A stretch of DNA of 37,571 nucleotides from Actinomycetes bacterium (GTDB lineage Bacteria > Actinomycetota > CALGFH01), in NCBI GenBank assembly GCA_036000965.1, contig DASYUT010000039.1:1-37571 (forward strand). The letters are read 5' to 3'. Below the pieces are notes generated by a model, which ran no database searches, was not told where the DNA came from, and was given only the letters and a program-made list of their open reading frames with translations. Below are positions 7,387 through 14,824 of this stretch, piece after piece. The translations under genes were made by a program, and so were the position numbers. Every line of letters starts with the position of its first letter. Position 1 is the first letter of the stretch.

Positions 7387-7872
7387 TCAGGCCGCGGCGG
7401 TCTGCGGCCTGTCGCCGGCGAGCGGCGCCGCGGCGGCCCGCGGCCGGCGCTGGACGGTCCTGGCCAGCAGCAGCCGGGCACCACGGACCTGCGCCCGCTC
7501 GCGCAGCCGCCAGGTGCCGTCCTCCCAGCGGGCCAGGCCCTCGCGTTCCAGCCGGCGTCCGGCAAGCGCGGCGTGCTTGCACGGGACCGGCAGCACCTCC
7601 CGGTACACCCCGGAACGGCAGGTGCAGCCGAAGCGCAGGACGCCGTCGGCGACGCCCCGGATGGACACGTGGTAGCTGCCGGGTTGCGAGTTGGCCTTCA
7701 CCAGGACCGAGCCGTCGGGGAGCACACAGGCATTGTGGCCCTCCTCGACCGCGCGAATTTCTGCGGCAAGCCCGTAGGCGGCGTGGTGCCGTCCTTCGGT
7801 GGCATGCCAGCCCGTATTCACATGAACGGAGGCGACAGGGGTTTCTCCCATGCCTCCATTAGTTTCGCTCAT
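7387..7872 (-). CDS. SWIM zinc-finger protein, 161 aa
   Basis: The central segment FGCTCRSGVYREVLPVPCKH (residues about 81-100) fits the SWIM zinc-finger pattern CxC-xn-CxH, a fold that binds DNA or protein partners. The N-terminal part is VLPDGSVLVKANSQPGSYHV-like, as in many small actinobacterial SWIM proteins; the C terminus is an Arg/Ala-rich basic tail. The start at ATG 7872 is chosen because a strong promoter (7879-7908) puts the transcription start at or next to this ATG, i.e. a leaderless mRNA. A later ATG at 7854 has a GGAGG only one base away, too close to use. SWIM proteins work with helicases or recombinases elsewhere, so the location beside a repair block is suggestive. Confidence 0.78.
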   Translation of the reverse strand: MSETNGGMGETPVASVHVNTGWHATEGRHHAAYGLAAEIRAVEEGHNACVLPDGSVLVKANSQPGSYHVSIRGVADGVLRFGCTCRSGVYREVLPVPCKHAALAGRRLEREGLARWEDGTWRLRERAQVRGARLLLARTVQRRPRAAAAPLAGDRPQTAAA

Positions 7873-7878
7873 GCCTTC

Positions 7879-7908
7879 ACTATAGGTCACGAACGGCTCC
7901 GCTGCCAA
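7879..7908 (-). promoter_or_regulatory. Strong sigma-70-type promoter, probably leaderless, for the SWIM gene
   Basis: TTGGCA (-35, 7903-7908), an 18-base spacer and TATAGT (-10, 7879-7884) on the minus strand, each 5 of 6 to consensus. The ATG at 7872 is 7 bases after the -10, where transcription should begin. Confidence 0.75.
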
Positions 7909-8173
7909 CGAATCCCCAGGTCAGCTGGGTGTCTGGGTAGAGCTGGCGTTTCCGGCGCCGCCCCTGCGGACGCGAAATGGAGCGCGCCCACGAAATGCTC
8001 CGACCGGCTTTATCCGCTTGGTCTCGGGGGCGGTTCACCGCCCGGTCTGCGCCACAGCGGGAGCGCGGCATCCCGGTCGTCGCCGACCCCCCGGTCACCC
8101 TCCGATGACCTCAACGTCGCGCCGGGCCTGCCGGCCAGCCTCGCCGCCTGCGGGTCGACGTGACGGAGCAGCC

Positions 8174-8409
8174 TCAGGCTCGCTGCTCGCCTTGCCGCTT
8201 GGCTGCGTCGCCGTCGGGCTGGGCCCCGCGCTCCTGCTGCCGGTAGCCGTAGGCGGCCTGCCGCACGGCGTCGTCGCTTTCCAGGCGCGAGCCGAGGGCG
8301 CCGCCGATCGTGGCCATCGAGGGCGCCGCCGATCGTGGCCATCGAGGTCGCCGCCGATCGTGGCCATCGAGGTCGCCAGCCAGGCCACGGTGTCGTTGCC
8401 GATCCGCAT
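8174..8409 (-). pseudogene. Small ORF (61 aa when repaired) frameshifted by a 25-base tandem repeat
   Basis: Reading minus from ATG 8409 gives [20 protein letters not shown], then the frame enters three 25-base repeats and becomes Arg/Pro-rich nonsense. In another frame after the repeats the sequence becomes protein-like again, [20 protein letters not shown] and then [20 protein letters not shown], and stops at 8174. Removing two repeat units (50 bases) joins the parts into one 61-residue frame without a break. So the gene is either broken or switched on and off by repeat number. No family recognised; no strong ribosome binding site. It is divergent from the sulfur operon. Confidence 0.55.
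8294..8368. repeat. Three tandem copies of a 25-base unit
   Basis: Units at 8294-8318, 8319-8343 and 8344-8368, starting GAGGGCGCCGCCGATCGTGG; the third has T for G at its fifth base, and the start of a fourth follows at 8369. Because 25 is not a multiple of 3, each copy shifts the reading frame. Confidence 0.95.
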
Positions 8410-8438
8410 CGGGCGCCGCCCACAGCGGCGCACCGCCG

Positions 8439-8468
8439 TTGACACATTCAAGCGAGTTCCGGCAAGGT
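8439..8468 (+). promoter_or_regulatory. Promoter of the sulfate-assimilation operon (leaderless leader ORF)
   Basis: TTGACA at 8439-8444 is a perfect -35. With an 18-base spacer the -10 would be CAAGGT (8463-8468), weak but keeping the key A and final T. Transcription would start at about 8475-8477, at the ATG of the leader ORF, as in the leaderless Cys leaders of mycobacteria. Confidence 0.6.
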
Positions 8469-8476
8469 GGTACGCC

Positions 8477-8575
8477 ATGACCGACGCTCGCCTCACCCGC
8501 AACCGCGCGCTCGACTACGGGCGCGTCGTCTGCTGCGCGTGTCCTGAGGCCCGGCGGTCGCCCCGCGCAACGTAG
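8477..8575 (+). CDS. Cys-codon leader peptide of the sulfur operon, 32 aa
   Basis: A 32-codon [21 protein letters not shown], followed by Cys-Cys-Ala-Cys-Pro and a basic tail. The order Leu-Thr-x-Arg ... Asp-aromatic-x-Arg-Val ... Cys matches the short leader peptides that precede cysteine and sulfate assimilation genes in Streptomyces and Mycobacterium. Cys codons are 19, 20 and 22 (8531-8542). There is no Shine-Dalgarno, and the promoter at 8439-8468 suggests translation from the 5' end of the mRNA. The gene that follows, after 147 bases, is the first sulfate-activation gene. The likely role is cysteine sensing by ribosome stalling rather than a working peptide. Confidence 0.8.
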   Translation: MTDARLTRNRALDYGRVVCCACPEARRSPRAT

Positions 8576-8723
8576 CGCACGCATCCTTTGCCGACCGCCC
8601 GGGCCGCCCGGAGCCTGCTCCCGTGCGCGTCGAAGGGGATCGCCATGTGGGTCTCGCCACCTTCCCTGCGCCCAGCCCTGCGCCCAGCCGTCCGTGACCA
8701 CCAACTCGAGAGGAGCGCAGCAG
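8530..8723 (+). promoter_or_regulatory. Cysteine-responsive translational attenuator (Cys codons pair with the ribosome binding site)
   Basis: CTGCTGCGC at 8530-8538, spanning the Cys codons of the leader, is the exact reverse complement of GCGCAGCAG at 8715-8723, which runs from the ribosome binding site to the first base of the GTG start of the next gene. After a 3-base bulge, TCCT (8542-8545) can pair with AGGA (8711-8714), the Shine-Dalgarno core: 13 pairs in all. CTGCGC at 8666-8671 and 8678-8683 can also pair with 8715-8720 and could be competing partners. Predicted logic: a ribosome stalled at Cys codons covers the left arm and frees the start site, so low cysteine turns the operon on. 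Confidence 0.65.
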
Positions 8724-10606
8724 TGGAGGGCGGGATCACCGTCTGGTTCACCGGCCTGCCGTCGGCCGGCAAGACCACCGTCGCCAACCTGGTGGGGCGG
8801 CGCCTCGCCGAGCTGGGCCGGCGGGTCGAGGTGCTGGACGGCGACGTGGTCCGCACCCACCTGTCGAAGGGGCTCGGCTTCTCCAAGGCCGACAGGGACG
8901 AGAACATCCGCCGCATCGGCTACGTCGCCGGGCTGCTGACCGGGCACGGGGTCACCGTCGTGGTGTCGGCGGTCTCGCCCTACCGCACGGTCCGCGACGA
9001 GGTCCGGGCCGCCGTCGGCCGCGTCGGCGACTTCGTCGAGGTGTACGTGGCCACCGACCTGGCCACCTGCCGGGCTCGTGACGTGAAGGGGTTGTATGCC
9101 AGGCACGCGCGGGGGGAGCTGCGCGGCCTCACGGGGGTCGACGACCCGTACGAGCCGCCGCTCGCGGCCGAGCTGGTGCTCGACACCACAGGCGAGGACC
9201 CGGAGGAGTCGGCCGCCCGGGTGCTCGCCCTGCTCGGCGGCCGTGCCGCCCCGGCTGACGGGGGGTCCGGGTGGCTCATGGAGCAAAGCGGCAGCCCCCC
9301 GGTCGCCGGGTGGCCCTGGGGGCTCATGGAGCGAGGCGGCAGCCTCCCGTTGGACGGGGAGGGCCACGGGGGACTCATGGAGCGAGGCGGCAGCCCCCGG
9401 GGGGAGGGGGAGCGGGCCGTGAGCGTCGCGCCGAACGGCACGGTGTCGCTGCCTGCCCCGCACGGCGGGCGCCTGGTCGACCGGCTCGTCCCCGCGGGCC
9501 GGGCCGAGACGCTCGCCGCGGAGGCGGCCCGGCTGCCCGCGGTGCGCCTGGACGGCCGTGGCCTGGCCGACCTCGAATGCCTGGCCGTGGGCTCGTTCTC
9601 GCCGCTGACCGGGTTCCTCGGCGCGGACGACCACGCCGCCGTGGTGGAACACGGGCAGCTCGCCGACGGGCATGCCTGGACGCTCCCCGTCGTCCTCCCG
9701 GTCCCGGCCGAGGCGCTGCGCGCCGGCCCGGAGCGGCTCGCCCTCACCGACAGGACCGGGACGGTGCTGGCCGTGGTCGACGTCGAGGAGGTGTACGACC
9801 CCGACCCGGAGGCCGAGGCCAAGCTCGTGTTCGAGACCGACGACCCGGCCCACCCCGGGGTGGCGGCCACCCTCGCCCGCCCCGGCCCGCTGGTCGGCGG
9901 GCCGGTCCACGTCCTGCGGCTGCCGGCGTCCCCGGCCGAGCTGGGGCCGAGGCTGACCCCGGCCCAGGTGCGGGCCGAGGCGGTGGCGAGGGGCTGGCGC
10001 ACCATGGCCGGCTTCCAGACCCGGAACCCGGTCCACCGGGCCCACGAGTACCTCCACAAGGTCGCGCTCGAGCACGTCGACGGGCTGCTGCTGCACCCGC
10101 TGGTCGGCGAGACCAAGGACGACGACGTGCCGGCCGCGCTGCGGATGGCCTGCTACCGGGTGCTGCTGGACGGCTACTACCCGACGGACCGGGTGCTGCT
10201 CAGCGCGTTCCCGGCCGCGATGCGCTACGCCGGGCCGCGGGAGGCGGTCTTCCACGCCATCGTGCGCAAGAACTACGGCTGCACCCACTTCATCGTCGGC
10301 CGCGACCACGCCGGGGTGGGCGGCTACTACGGTACCTACGCCGCCCAGGAGGCGTTCGACGCCTACGACGCCGGCCAGCTCGGGATCGAGCCGCTCAGGT
10401 TCGAGCACGCGTTCTTCTGCCGCTGCTGCGAGGGCATGGCGACGAGCCGGACCTGCCCGCACCCGCCCGAGGCCCGGGTGCACCTGTCCGGCACGGCGGT
10501 GCGGGCCCTGCTCGGCGGCGGCCAGCTGCCCCCGCCCGAGTTCTCCCGCCCCGAGGTGGCCCGCGTGCTGGTGGACGGGTACCGGACGCGACGGGAGGCA
10601 GGCTGA
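8723..10606 (+). CDS. Bifunctional APS kinase / ATP sulfurylase, 627 aa
   Basis: Activates sulfate: ATP sulfurylase makes APS, and APS kinase phosphorylates APS to PAPS. The N-terminal domain (1-180) is APS kinase, with P-loop GLPSAGKTT (11-19), [20 protein letters not shown] and [13 protein letters not shown]. The C-terminal domain (235-627) is ATP sulfurylase, with [15 protein letters not shown] (about 432) and GRDHAG (about 526), its two nucleotide-binding signatures. The domain order is that of animal PAPS synthase, not of Aquifex. A linker with three LMERGGSP-like repeats joins the domains. The start is GTG 8723, preceded by GAGAGGAG; the upstream in-frame ATG 8645 lacks a site. The stop overlaps the next ATG. 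Confidence 0.93.
   Translation: MEGGITVWFTGLPSAGKTTVANLVGRRLAELGRRVEVLDGDVVRTHLSKGLGFSKADRDENIRRIGYVAGLLTGHGVTVVVSAVSPYRTVRDEVRAAVGRVGDFVEVYVATDLATCRARDVKGLYARHARGELRGLTGVDDPYEPPLAAELVLDTTGEDPEESAARVLALLGGRAAPADGGSGWLMEQSGSPPVAGWPWGLMERGGSLPLDGEGHGGLMERGGSPRGEGERAVSVAPNGTVSLPAPHGGRLVDRLVPAGRAETLAAEAARLPAVRLDGRGLADLECLAVGSFSPLTGFLGADDHAAVVEHGQLADGHAWTLPVVLPVPAEALRAGPERLALTDRTGTVLAVVDVEEVYDPDPEAEAKLVFETDDPAHPGVAATLARPGPLVGGPVHVLRLPASPAELGPRLTPAQVRAEAVARGWRTMAGFQTRNPVHRAHEYLHKVALEHVDGLLLHPLVGETKDDDVPAALRMACYRVLLDGYYPTDRVLLSAFPAAMRYAGPREAVFHAIVRKNYGCTHFIVGRDHAGVGGYYGTYAAQEAFDAYDAGQLGIEPLRFEHAFFCRCCEGMATSRTCPHPPEARVHLSGTAVRALLGGGQLPPPEFSRPEVARVLVDGYRTRREAG
9273..9397. repeat. Three in-frame direct repeats in the linker of the fusion gene
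   Basis: GGCTCATGGAGC followed by a short GGCGGCAGCC-like segment occurs with its CTCATGGAGC core at 9275, 9323 and 9374. The spacings, 48 and 51 bases, are multiples of three, so the repeat adds LMERGGSP-like units to the linker without breaking the frame. Confidence 0.85.
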
Positions 10607-11445
10607 TGCCCGTGCTCTCCGAGCCCGAGATCGCCGCGGCGGCCGCGCGGCTCGAGCAGCGGCCCGCCCACGAGGTCCTGGCCTGGGCGCTCGGCCGGTT
10701 CGGCGACCGGTTCGCGATCGTCACCTCCTTCCAGGTCGAGGGCATGGTCGTGCTCGACCTGGCCCGCCGGCTCGACCCGGCCGTCCGCGTGCTCACCCTG
10801 GACACCGGCCGGCTGCCGCAGGAGACCTACGACGTCATCGAGGCGGTCCGTGCCCGGTTCGACGTCAAGGTCGAGGTGGTCGCGCCCGACCCGGTGGCGG
10901 TCGCGGCGATGGTCACCCAGCACGGGCCCAACCTGTTCCGGCGCGACCAGGCGCTGCGCCGGCTCTGCTGCCAGGTGCGCAAGGTCGATCCGCTCGGCCG
11001 CGCGCTGGCCGGGCTCGACGCCTGGTCGACCGGGCTCCGCCGCGACGGCGCGTCCACCCGCGCGGGCACCGCCAAGGTCGAGCCCGACCCGGCCCACGGC
11101 GGCATCGTCAAGCTGAACCCGCTGGCCGACTGGACCCGCGACGAGGTGTGGGCGTATGCGCGCGCCAAGAGGGTGCCGATCCATCCGCTGTACGAGCAGG
11201 GCTATGCGAGCATCGGCTGCGCGCCGTGCACCCGGGCGGTGCTGTCCGGCGAAGACGAGCGGGCCGGCCGCTGGTGGTGGGAGGCAGGTCCGGACCGGGA
11301 GTGCGGCCTGCACCACGCCAGCCCGTCGGTGCGCTTCGACCTCGCCCTGGCCGAGCTGCGGGCGGACGTCGCCACGGGCGGGCGGCCCGACCGACGATCT
11401 CGAGGGGGTGAACGATGCGGTACCTCAGGAGCATCAGCGAGCTGA
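10606..11445 (+). CDS. cysH: Assimilatory APS reductase (4Fe-4S, thioredoxin-dependent type), 279 aa
   Basis: Reduces APS to sulfite. PP-loop motifs [14 protein letters not shown] and [15 protein letters not shown] bind the nucleotide. The paired CC ([13 protein letters not shown], near 123) and CxxC ([10 protein letters not shown], near 204) bind the 4Fe-4S cluster that marks use of APS over PAPS. The C-terminal ECGLHH (near 230) carries the catalytic Cys. Start ATG 10606 overlaps the stop of the previous gene (TGATG), with GGGAGG upstream, so translation is coupled. The 3' end runs 31 bases into the sulfite reductase gene, and the last 20 residues look unconserved. Note that the operon also makes PAPS, which this enzyme type does not prefer. 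Confidence 0.93.
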   Translation: MPVLSEPEIAAAAARLEQRPAHEVLAWALGRFGDRFAIVTSFQVEGMVVLDLARRLDPAVRVLTLDTGRLPQETYDVIEAVRARFDVKVEVVAPDPVAVAAMVTQHGPNLFRRDQALRRLCCQVRKVDPLGRALAGLDAWSTGLRRDGASTRAGTAKVEPDPAHGGIVKLNPLADWTRDEVWAYARAKRVPIHPLYEQGYASIGCAPCTRAVLSGEDERAGRWWWEAGPDRECGLHHASPSVRFDLALAELRADVATGGRPDRRSRGGERCGTSGASAS

Positions 11446-13049
11446 ACCAGGTCGAGAAGTGGAAGCTGGAGCGTCACCCGCTCGACGTGCGTGACGCGAT
11501 CCTCGATCGCTACGCCCGTGAGGGCCCCGAGGCGATCAAGGCCGTCCCCGGCGAGGTGGAGCGTCTGAAGTGGGTCGGCCTGTACCCCCAGCGCCAGGGC
11601 GGCGACGCGTTCATGCTGCGCATCAAGGTCCCTGGGGGACGCCTGACCGCCGCGCAGGCGCGGGTCGTCGGCGAGGTCGCCGACGAGTTCGCCCGGGGCC
11701 CGGCCCCGAACCCGGTGTTCGGCGACGCCTACCTGGACATCACCACCCGCCAGGACATCCAGCTCCACTGGGTCAGGATCGGCGCCGTCCCCGAGATCTG
11801 GCGCCGGCTGGAGGCGGTGGGCGTGACCACCGTGCAGGCGTGCGGCGACTCGGCCCGCAACGTGCTCTGCTGCCCGGTGTCGGGCCTGGACGCCGACGAG
11901 GTGCTCGACGCCTACCCGGTCGCCGCGGCGGTCTCCGCCTACTTCACCGGCAACCGCGAGTACGCCAACCTGCCCCGGAAGTTCAAGCTGAGCGTCACCG
12001 GCTGCCGGGAGGACTGCGCGCAGGCCGAGATCAACGACATCGGGCTGTGGCCGGCCCGGCTGGACGACGGCACCGTCGGCTTCAACGTGCTCGTCGGCGG
12101 TGGCCTGTCGGACGGCCCGCGCATGGCCTCCGACATCGACGTGTTCGTCCACCCCGACCCTGCTGGAGTGGTCGAGCTGTTCCGGGCCATCGCGCAGCTG
12201 TTCGGCGAGCTGGGCAACCGCGAGAACCGCGGGCTGGCCCGGATGCGCTACCTGGTGCAGGAGCTCGGCCCCGAGCGCTTCCGGGCCGAGCTGGCCGACC
12301 GGGCCGCCTTCCCGCTCGCCGCGGCGGGCGAGGCCCTCACCCGCCGCTACCGCGGCGACCACGTCGGCGTGCACGCCCAGAAGCAGCCCGGCCGCTGCTA
12401 CGTCGGCCTCAACGTGACCGTCGGCCGCATGGCCGGGCGGAACCTGGTCGAGGCGGCCCGCCTCGCCGGCGAGCACGGCGACGGCGAGCTGCGGCTGGCC
12501 ACCGACCAGAACCTGATCCTCACCGGCGTGCCCGAGGCGCGGCTCGGCGCGCTGCTGGCCGAGCCGCTGCTGGCCGAGCACTCCCCCGACCCGGGCGCGT
12601 TCGAGCGGGGGGTGGTGGCCTGCACCGGCAGCGAGTTCTGCCGCTTCGCGATCGTGGAGACCAAGGCGCGGGCCGCCCAGTGGGCTCGCGAGCTGGACCG
12701 CCGGCTGGGTCCCGACGAGACCGGCCAGGGCGTGATCCGCATGCACTTCTCGGGCTGCCCGGCCTCGTGTGCGCAGCCCCAGATCGCCGACATCGGCTTC
12801 CGCGGCGAGACCGCGCACCGCGGCGACACGATCGTCGAGGCGGTGGACGTCGGGCTCGGCGGGAGCCTCGGCACCGACGCGGCGTTCATCGACTTCGTCG
12901 AGGGGGCCAAGCCGGTGAGCGAGGTGCCCGACGCGCTGGTCGGCCTGCTCACCAGGTACCGCGCGGAGCGCCGCGACGGCGAGGCGTTCCACCAGTGGTG
13001 CCGGCGGCTGCCGAACACCGAGCTGCGAGCGATGCTGCGAGGAGACTGA
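11415..13049 (+). CDS. Siroheme / 4Fe-4S sulfite (or nitrite) reductase, 544 aa
   Basis: Six-electron reductase. The N-terminal part has ferredoxin-like repeats with LRIKVPGGRLTAAQARVVGE, YLDITTRQDIQLHW and CGDSARNVLCCPVSGLDADE. The cluster-siroheme ligands are visible as CTGSEFC near 402 and GCPASC near 448, i.e. C-x5-C-xn-C-x3-C. The family includes both nitrite (NirA) and sulfite (SirA) reductases, and CTGSEFC is close to NirA. The operon position directly after APS reductase argues for sulfite. There is no fused flavin or NADPH domain, so an electron donor protein is needed; the next gene, 5 bases on, is a good candidate. Ribosome binding site GAGGGGGTG, start ATG 11415. Confidence 0.9.
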   Translation: MRYLRSISELNQVEKWKLERHPLDVRDAILDRYAREGPEAIKAVPGEVERLKWVGLYPQRQGGDAFMLRIKVPGGRLTAAQARVVGEVADEFARGPAPNPVFGDAYLDITTRQDIQLHWVRIGAVPEIWRRLEAVGVTTVQACGDSARNVLCCPVSGLDADEVLDAYPVAAAVSAYFTGNREYANLPRKFKLSVTGCREDCAQAEINDIGLWPARLDDGTVGFNVLVGGGLSDGPRMASDIDVFVHPDPAGVVELFRAIAQLFGELGNRENRGLARMRYLVQELGPERFRAELADRAAFPLAAAGEALTRRYRGDHVGVHAQKQPGRCYVGLNVTVGRMAGRNLVEAARLAGEHGDGELRLATDQNLILTGVPEARLGALLAEPLLAEHSPDPGAFERGVVACTGSEFCRFAIVETKARAAQWARELDRRLGPDETGQGVIRMHFSGCPASCAQPQIADIGFRGETAHRGDTIVEAVDVGLGGSLGTDAAFIDFVEGAKPVSEVPDALVGLLTRYRAERRDGEAFHQWCRRLPNTELRAMLRGD

Positions 13050-13054
13050 CGCTG

Positions 13055-14326
13055 ATGGCCGGGTTCAAGATCCGCGACGAGATGAACGACATCGACGAGG
13101 CGCCTGGCAAGATCTGGTTCTGGGAGCTCGAGCAGGCCGTGATCGACGCCGACCGCTGCGTGCAGTGCGGGGCGTGCGTGGCGGCCTGCCCGAGCGACTC
13201 GATCGGGGTGGGCGCCGACGGCCTGCCCAAGCTGGTCAAGATGTGCACCGGCTGCTCGCTGTGCTGGGACTTCTGCCCCCGCGGCGGCATGCGCCACGAG
13301 GCCACCTGGGCGCTGCCCCCGGCCGGCGGGGACCCAGGGCCCGCTCCGGCGAACGGGTCCCCCGGTGGGGCCGGCGCGGGCGAGGCCGGCTGGAAGATCA
13401 CCGGTGCGCCCGGGCCGGCCGGCGCCGGGCTCGGCCGGGTGCGCGACACCTACACCGCCCGGGTGCGGCCGAAGGTGCCGGGGGCGCAGGACGGCGGGGT
13501 GGTCAGCGCGCTGCTGATCGCGCTGCTGGAGGCGGGCGACCTCGACGGGGCGCTGCTGGCCCGCGAGAGCCGGACCGAGCCGTGGAAGGGCGAGCCGTTC
13601 CTGGCCCGCACACCGGCCGAGGTCGTCGAGTGCGCCGGCAGCTTCTACAACCAGACCCTCGCGCTCGCCGCGCTGGACCTCGACGGCTACGACCTGCCCG
13701 CGCAGCCGCGCCTGGCGGTCGTGGGCACCCCGTGCGAGGTCGAGGCGATCCGCGCGATGCAGTCGCGGCCCTGGACGTGGGGCGCGTCGCGGGTGGACGC
13801 CGTGGTGCTCACGGTCGCGCTGCTGTGCACCAAGAGCTTCAACTACGAGAAGCTGATGGTGGACGAGATCCGGCGACGGCGTGGCATCCCGCTGGAGCGG
13901 GTGGGCAAGGTCGACGTGATCCATGGCCGGATGATCGTCGAGGACCACGACGGCGAGGTCCTGGTCTCCGAGCCGGTCCGCGACTTCCACGGCGCCGCGC
14001 TGAAGGGCTGCGACGAGTGCGCCGACTTCCTCGGGCACGCCGCAGACATCTCGGTCGGGAGCGTCGGCAGCGAGGACGGCTACTCCAGCGTGCTGGTGCG
14101 CACGCCGGCTGGCCAGGCCGCGTTCGACCGGGTCCGCGACCGCCTCGAGCTGCGCGACCTCGACCGGGTCGAGGCGCTGCACAAGCTCGACGCGCTCAAC
14201 AAGAAGATCGCCGTGCGCAGCCTGCAGCGACCGTTCGACCCGTCGGCGCCGCTCTTCGTCGACTTCGCCGAGCACGTGCAGCGCTACGCGGGGACCGACC
14301 GCGCGCCGGTGGTGCGCGACCGGTGA
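13055..14326 (+). CDS. FrhB-type F420-linked iron-sulfur flavoprotein, 423 aa
   Basis: Coenzyme F420 hydrogenase/dehydrogenase beta-subunit family (FrhB/FqoF/FpoF), which moves electrons between F420H2 and Fe-S clusters via flavin. Two ferredoxin motifs come first: CVQCGACVAACP (near 32) and CTGCSLCWDFCP (near 63). After a Gly/Pro/Ala linker (about 85-125) the FrhB N and C domains follow, with DGGVVSALLIALLEAGDLDG, VGTPCEVEAIRAMQ, and CDECADFLGHAADISVGSVG plus SEDGYSSVLVRT, all family hallmarks. It starts 5 bases after the reductase stop with GAGGAG upstream, and its stop overlaps the next GTG. The archaeal F420-dependent sulfite reductase Fsr has the same two modules in one chain, so I infer it feeds the upstream reductase. 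Confidence 0.87.
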   Translation: MAGFKIRDEMNDIDEAPGKIWFWELEQAVIDADRCVQCGACVAACPSDSIGVGADGLPKLVKMCTGCSLCWDFCPRGGMRHEATWALPPAGGDPGPAPANGSPGGAGAGEAGWKITGAPGPAGAGLGRVRDTYTARVRPKVPGAQDGGVVSALLIALLEAGDLDGALLARESRTEPWKGEPFLARTPAEVVECAGSFYNQTLALAALDLDGYDLPAQPRLAVVGTPCEVEAIRAMQSRPWTWGASRVDAVVLTVALLCTKSFNYEKLMVDEIRRRRGIPLERVGKVDVIHGRMIVEDHDGEVLVSEPVRDFHGAALKGCDECADFLGHAADISVGSVGSEDGYSSVLVRTPAGQAAFDRVRDRLELRDLDRVEALHKLDALNKKIAVRSLQRPFDPSAPLFVDFAEHVQRYAGTDRAPVVRDR

Positions 14327-14664
14327 AGCGGCCGCCGGACCCGACGGTCCCCGAGGAGCCGGCGGAGCTGCGCGCCCGCACCCGGGCCCTCGTCGAGGAG
14401 GCCCCCGACCGGGGAGCGGCGCTGGTGGACGCGGCGACGTGGATCGCCGACCCCCTCTGGGAGTGCTGGGGGCCGGCGCTCGAACCGGCCGGGATGGACC
14501 GGGAGCAGTTCCTCCGGGTCGTGGCCGGCTACCGCAGGGAGCTGTGGCTGTGGGTCGTGGGCGAGCGGACGTGGGCGCAGAGCGCAAGCGGGCTGCTCGG
14601 GCGGGTGCTGCGCCGCCTCCCCGGACCCGGAGGAACTGCTCCCGGTCCATCCCGGCCGCTGTGA
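14323..14664 (+). CDS. Unknown 113-aa protein at the end of the sulfur operon
   Basis: Starts at GTG 14323 in a GTGA overlap with the stop of the FrhB-type gene, the pattern of translational coupling, which is the main reason to accept it. It is mostly helical and acidic at the N terminus (VPEEPAELRARTRALVEEAP), with a Trp-rich middle (ATWIADPLWECWGPA), then YRRELWLWVVGERTWAQSAS and a basic tail. No Cys pair, signal or membrane segment is evident, and no family is recognised. By position it may be an accessory of the reductase pair. Confidence 0.65.
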   Translation: MKRPPDPTVPEEPAELRARTRALVEEAPDRGAALVDAATWIADPLWECWGPALEPAGMDREQFLRVVAGYRRELWLWVVGERTWAQSASGLLGRVLRRLPGPGGTAPGPSRPL

Positions 14665-14692
14665 CCGTCTCCGCCCCCGGTCGGGGCCGTCA
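14661..14692 (+). terminator. Candidate terminator of the sulfur operon
   Basis: GCCCC (14673-14677) and GGGGC (14683-14687) form a stem just after the last stop, extended by GTGAC/GTCAC on the outside with mismatches. There is no T-run. Confidence 0.4.
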
Positions 14693-14824
14693 CGACGAGC
14701 TCCTTTCGGCGTCCGTCGCCGGGGCTCGTGCATCGATGGCGGCGGCTCGTGGTACCCGTGGAAGGAGGGACCGTCCGTCCCGGCGACCAAGGCTGTCAAA
14801 GGACCGCCTGCGAGGTGAGCTTCG

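Noticed and set aside
8294-8368. Tandem repeats as a possible CRISPR array
   Set aside because: Units are directly adjacent with no spacers, and no cas genes are present.
8174-10483. 769-codon open frame on the minus strand
   Set aside because: Mostly antisense of the APS kinase-ATP sulfurylase fusion; only its last part (8174-8300) looks protein-like and is reported as a frameshifted small ORF.
11415-13049. Assignment as a nitrite reductase gene (nirA)
   Set aside because: The motifs do not exclude it, but location between APS reductase and the FrhB gene and the Cys leader favour sulfite; left as sulfite/nitrite without a symbol.
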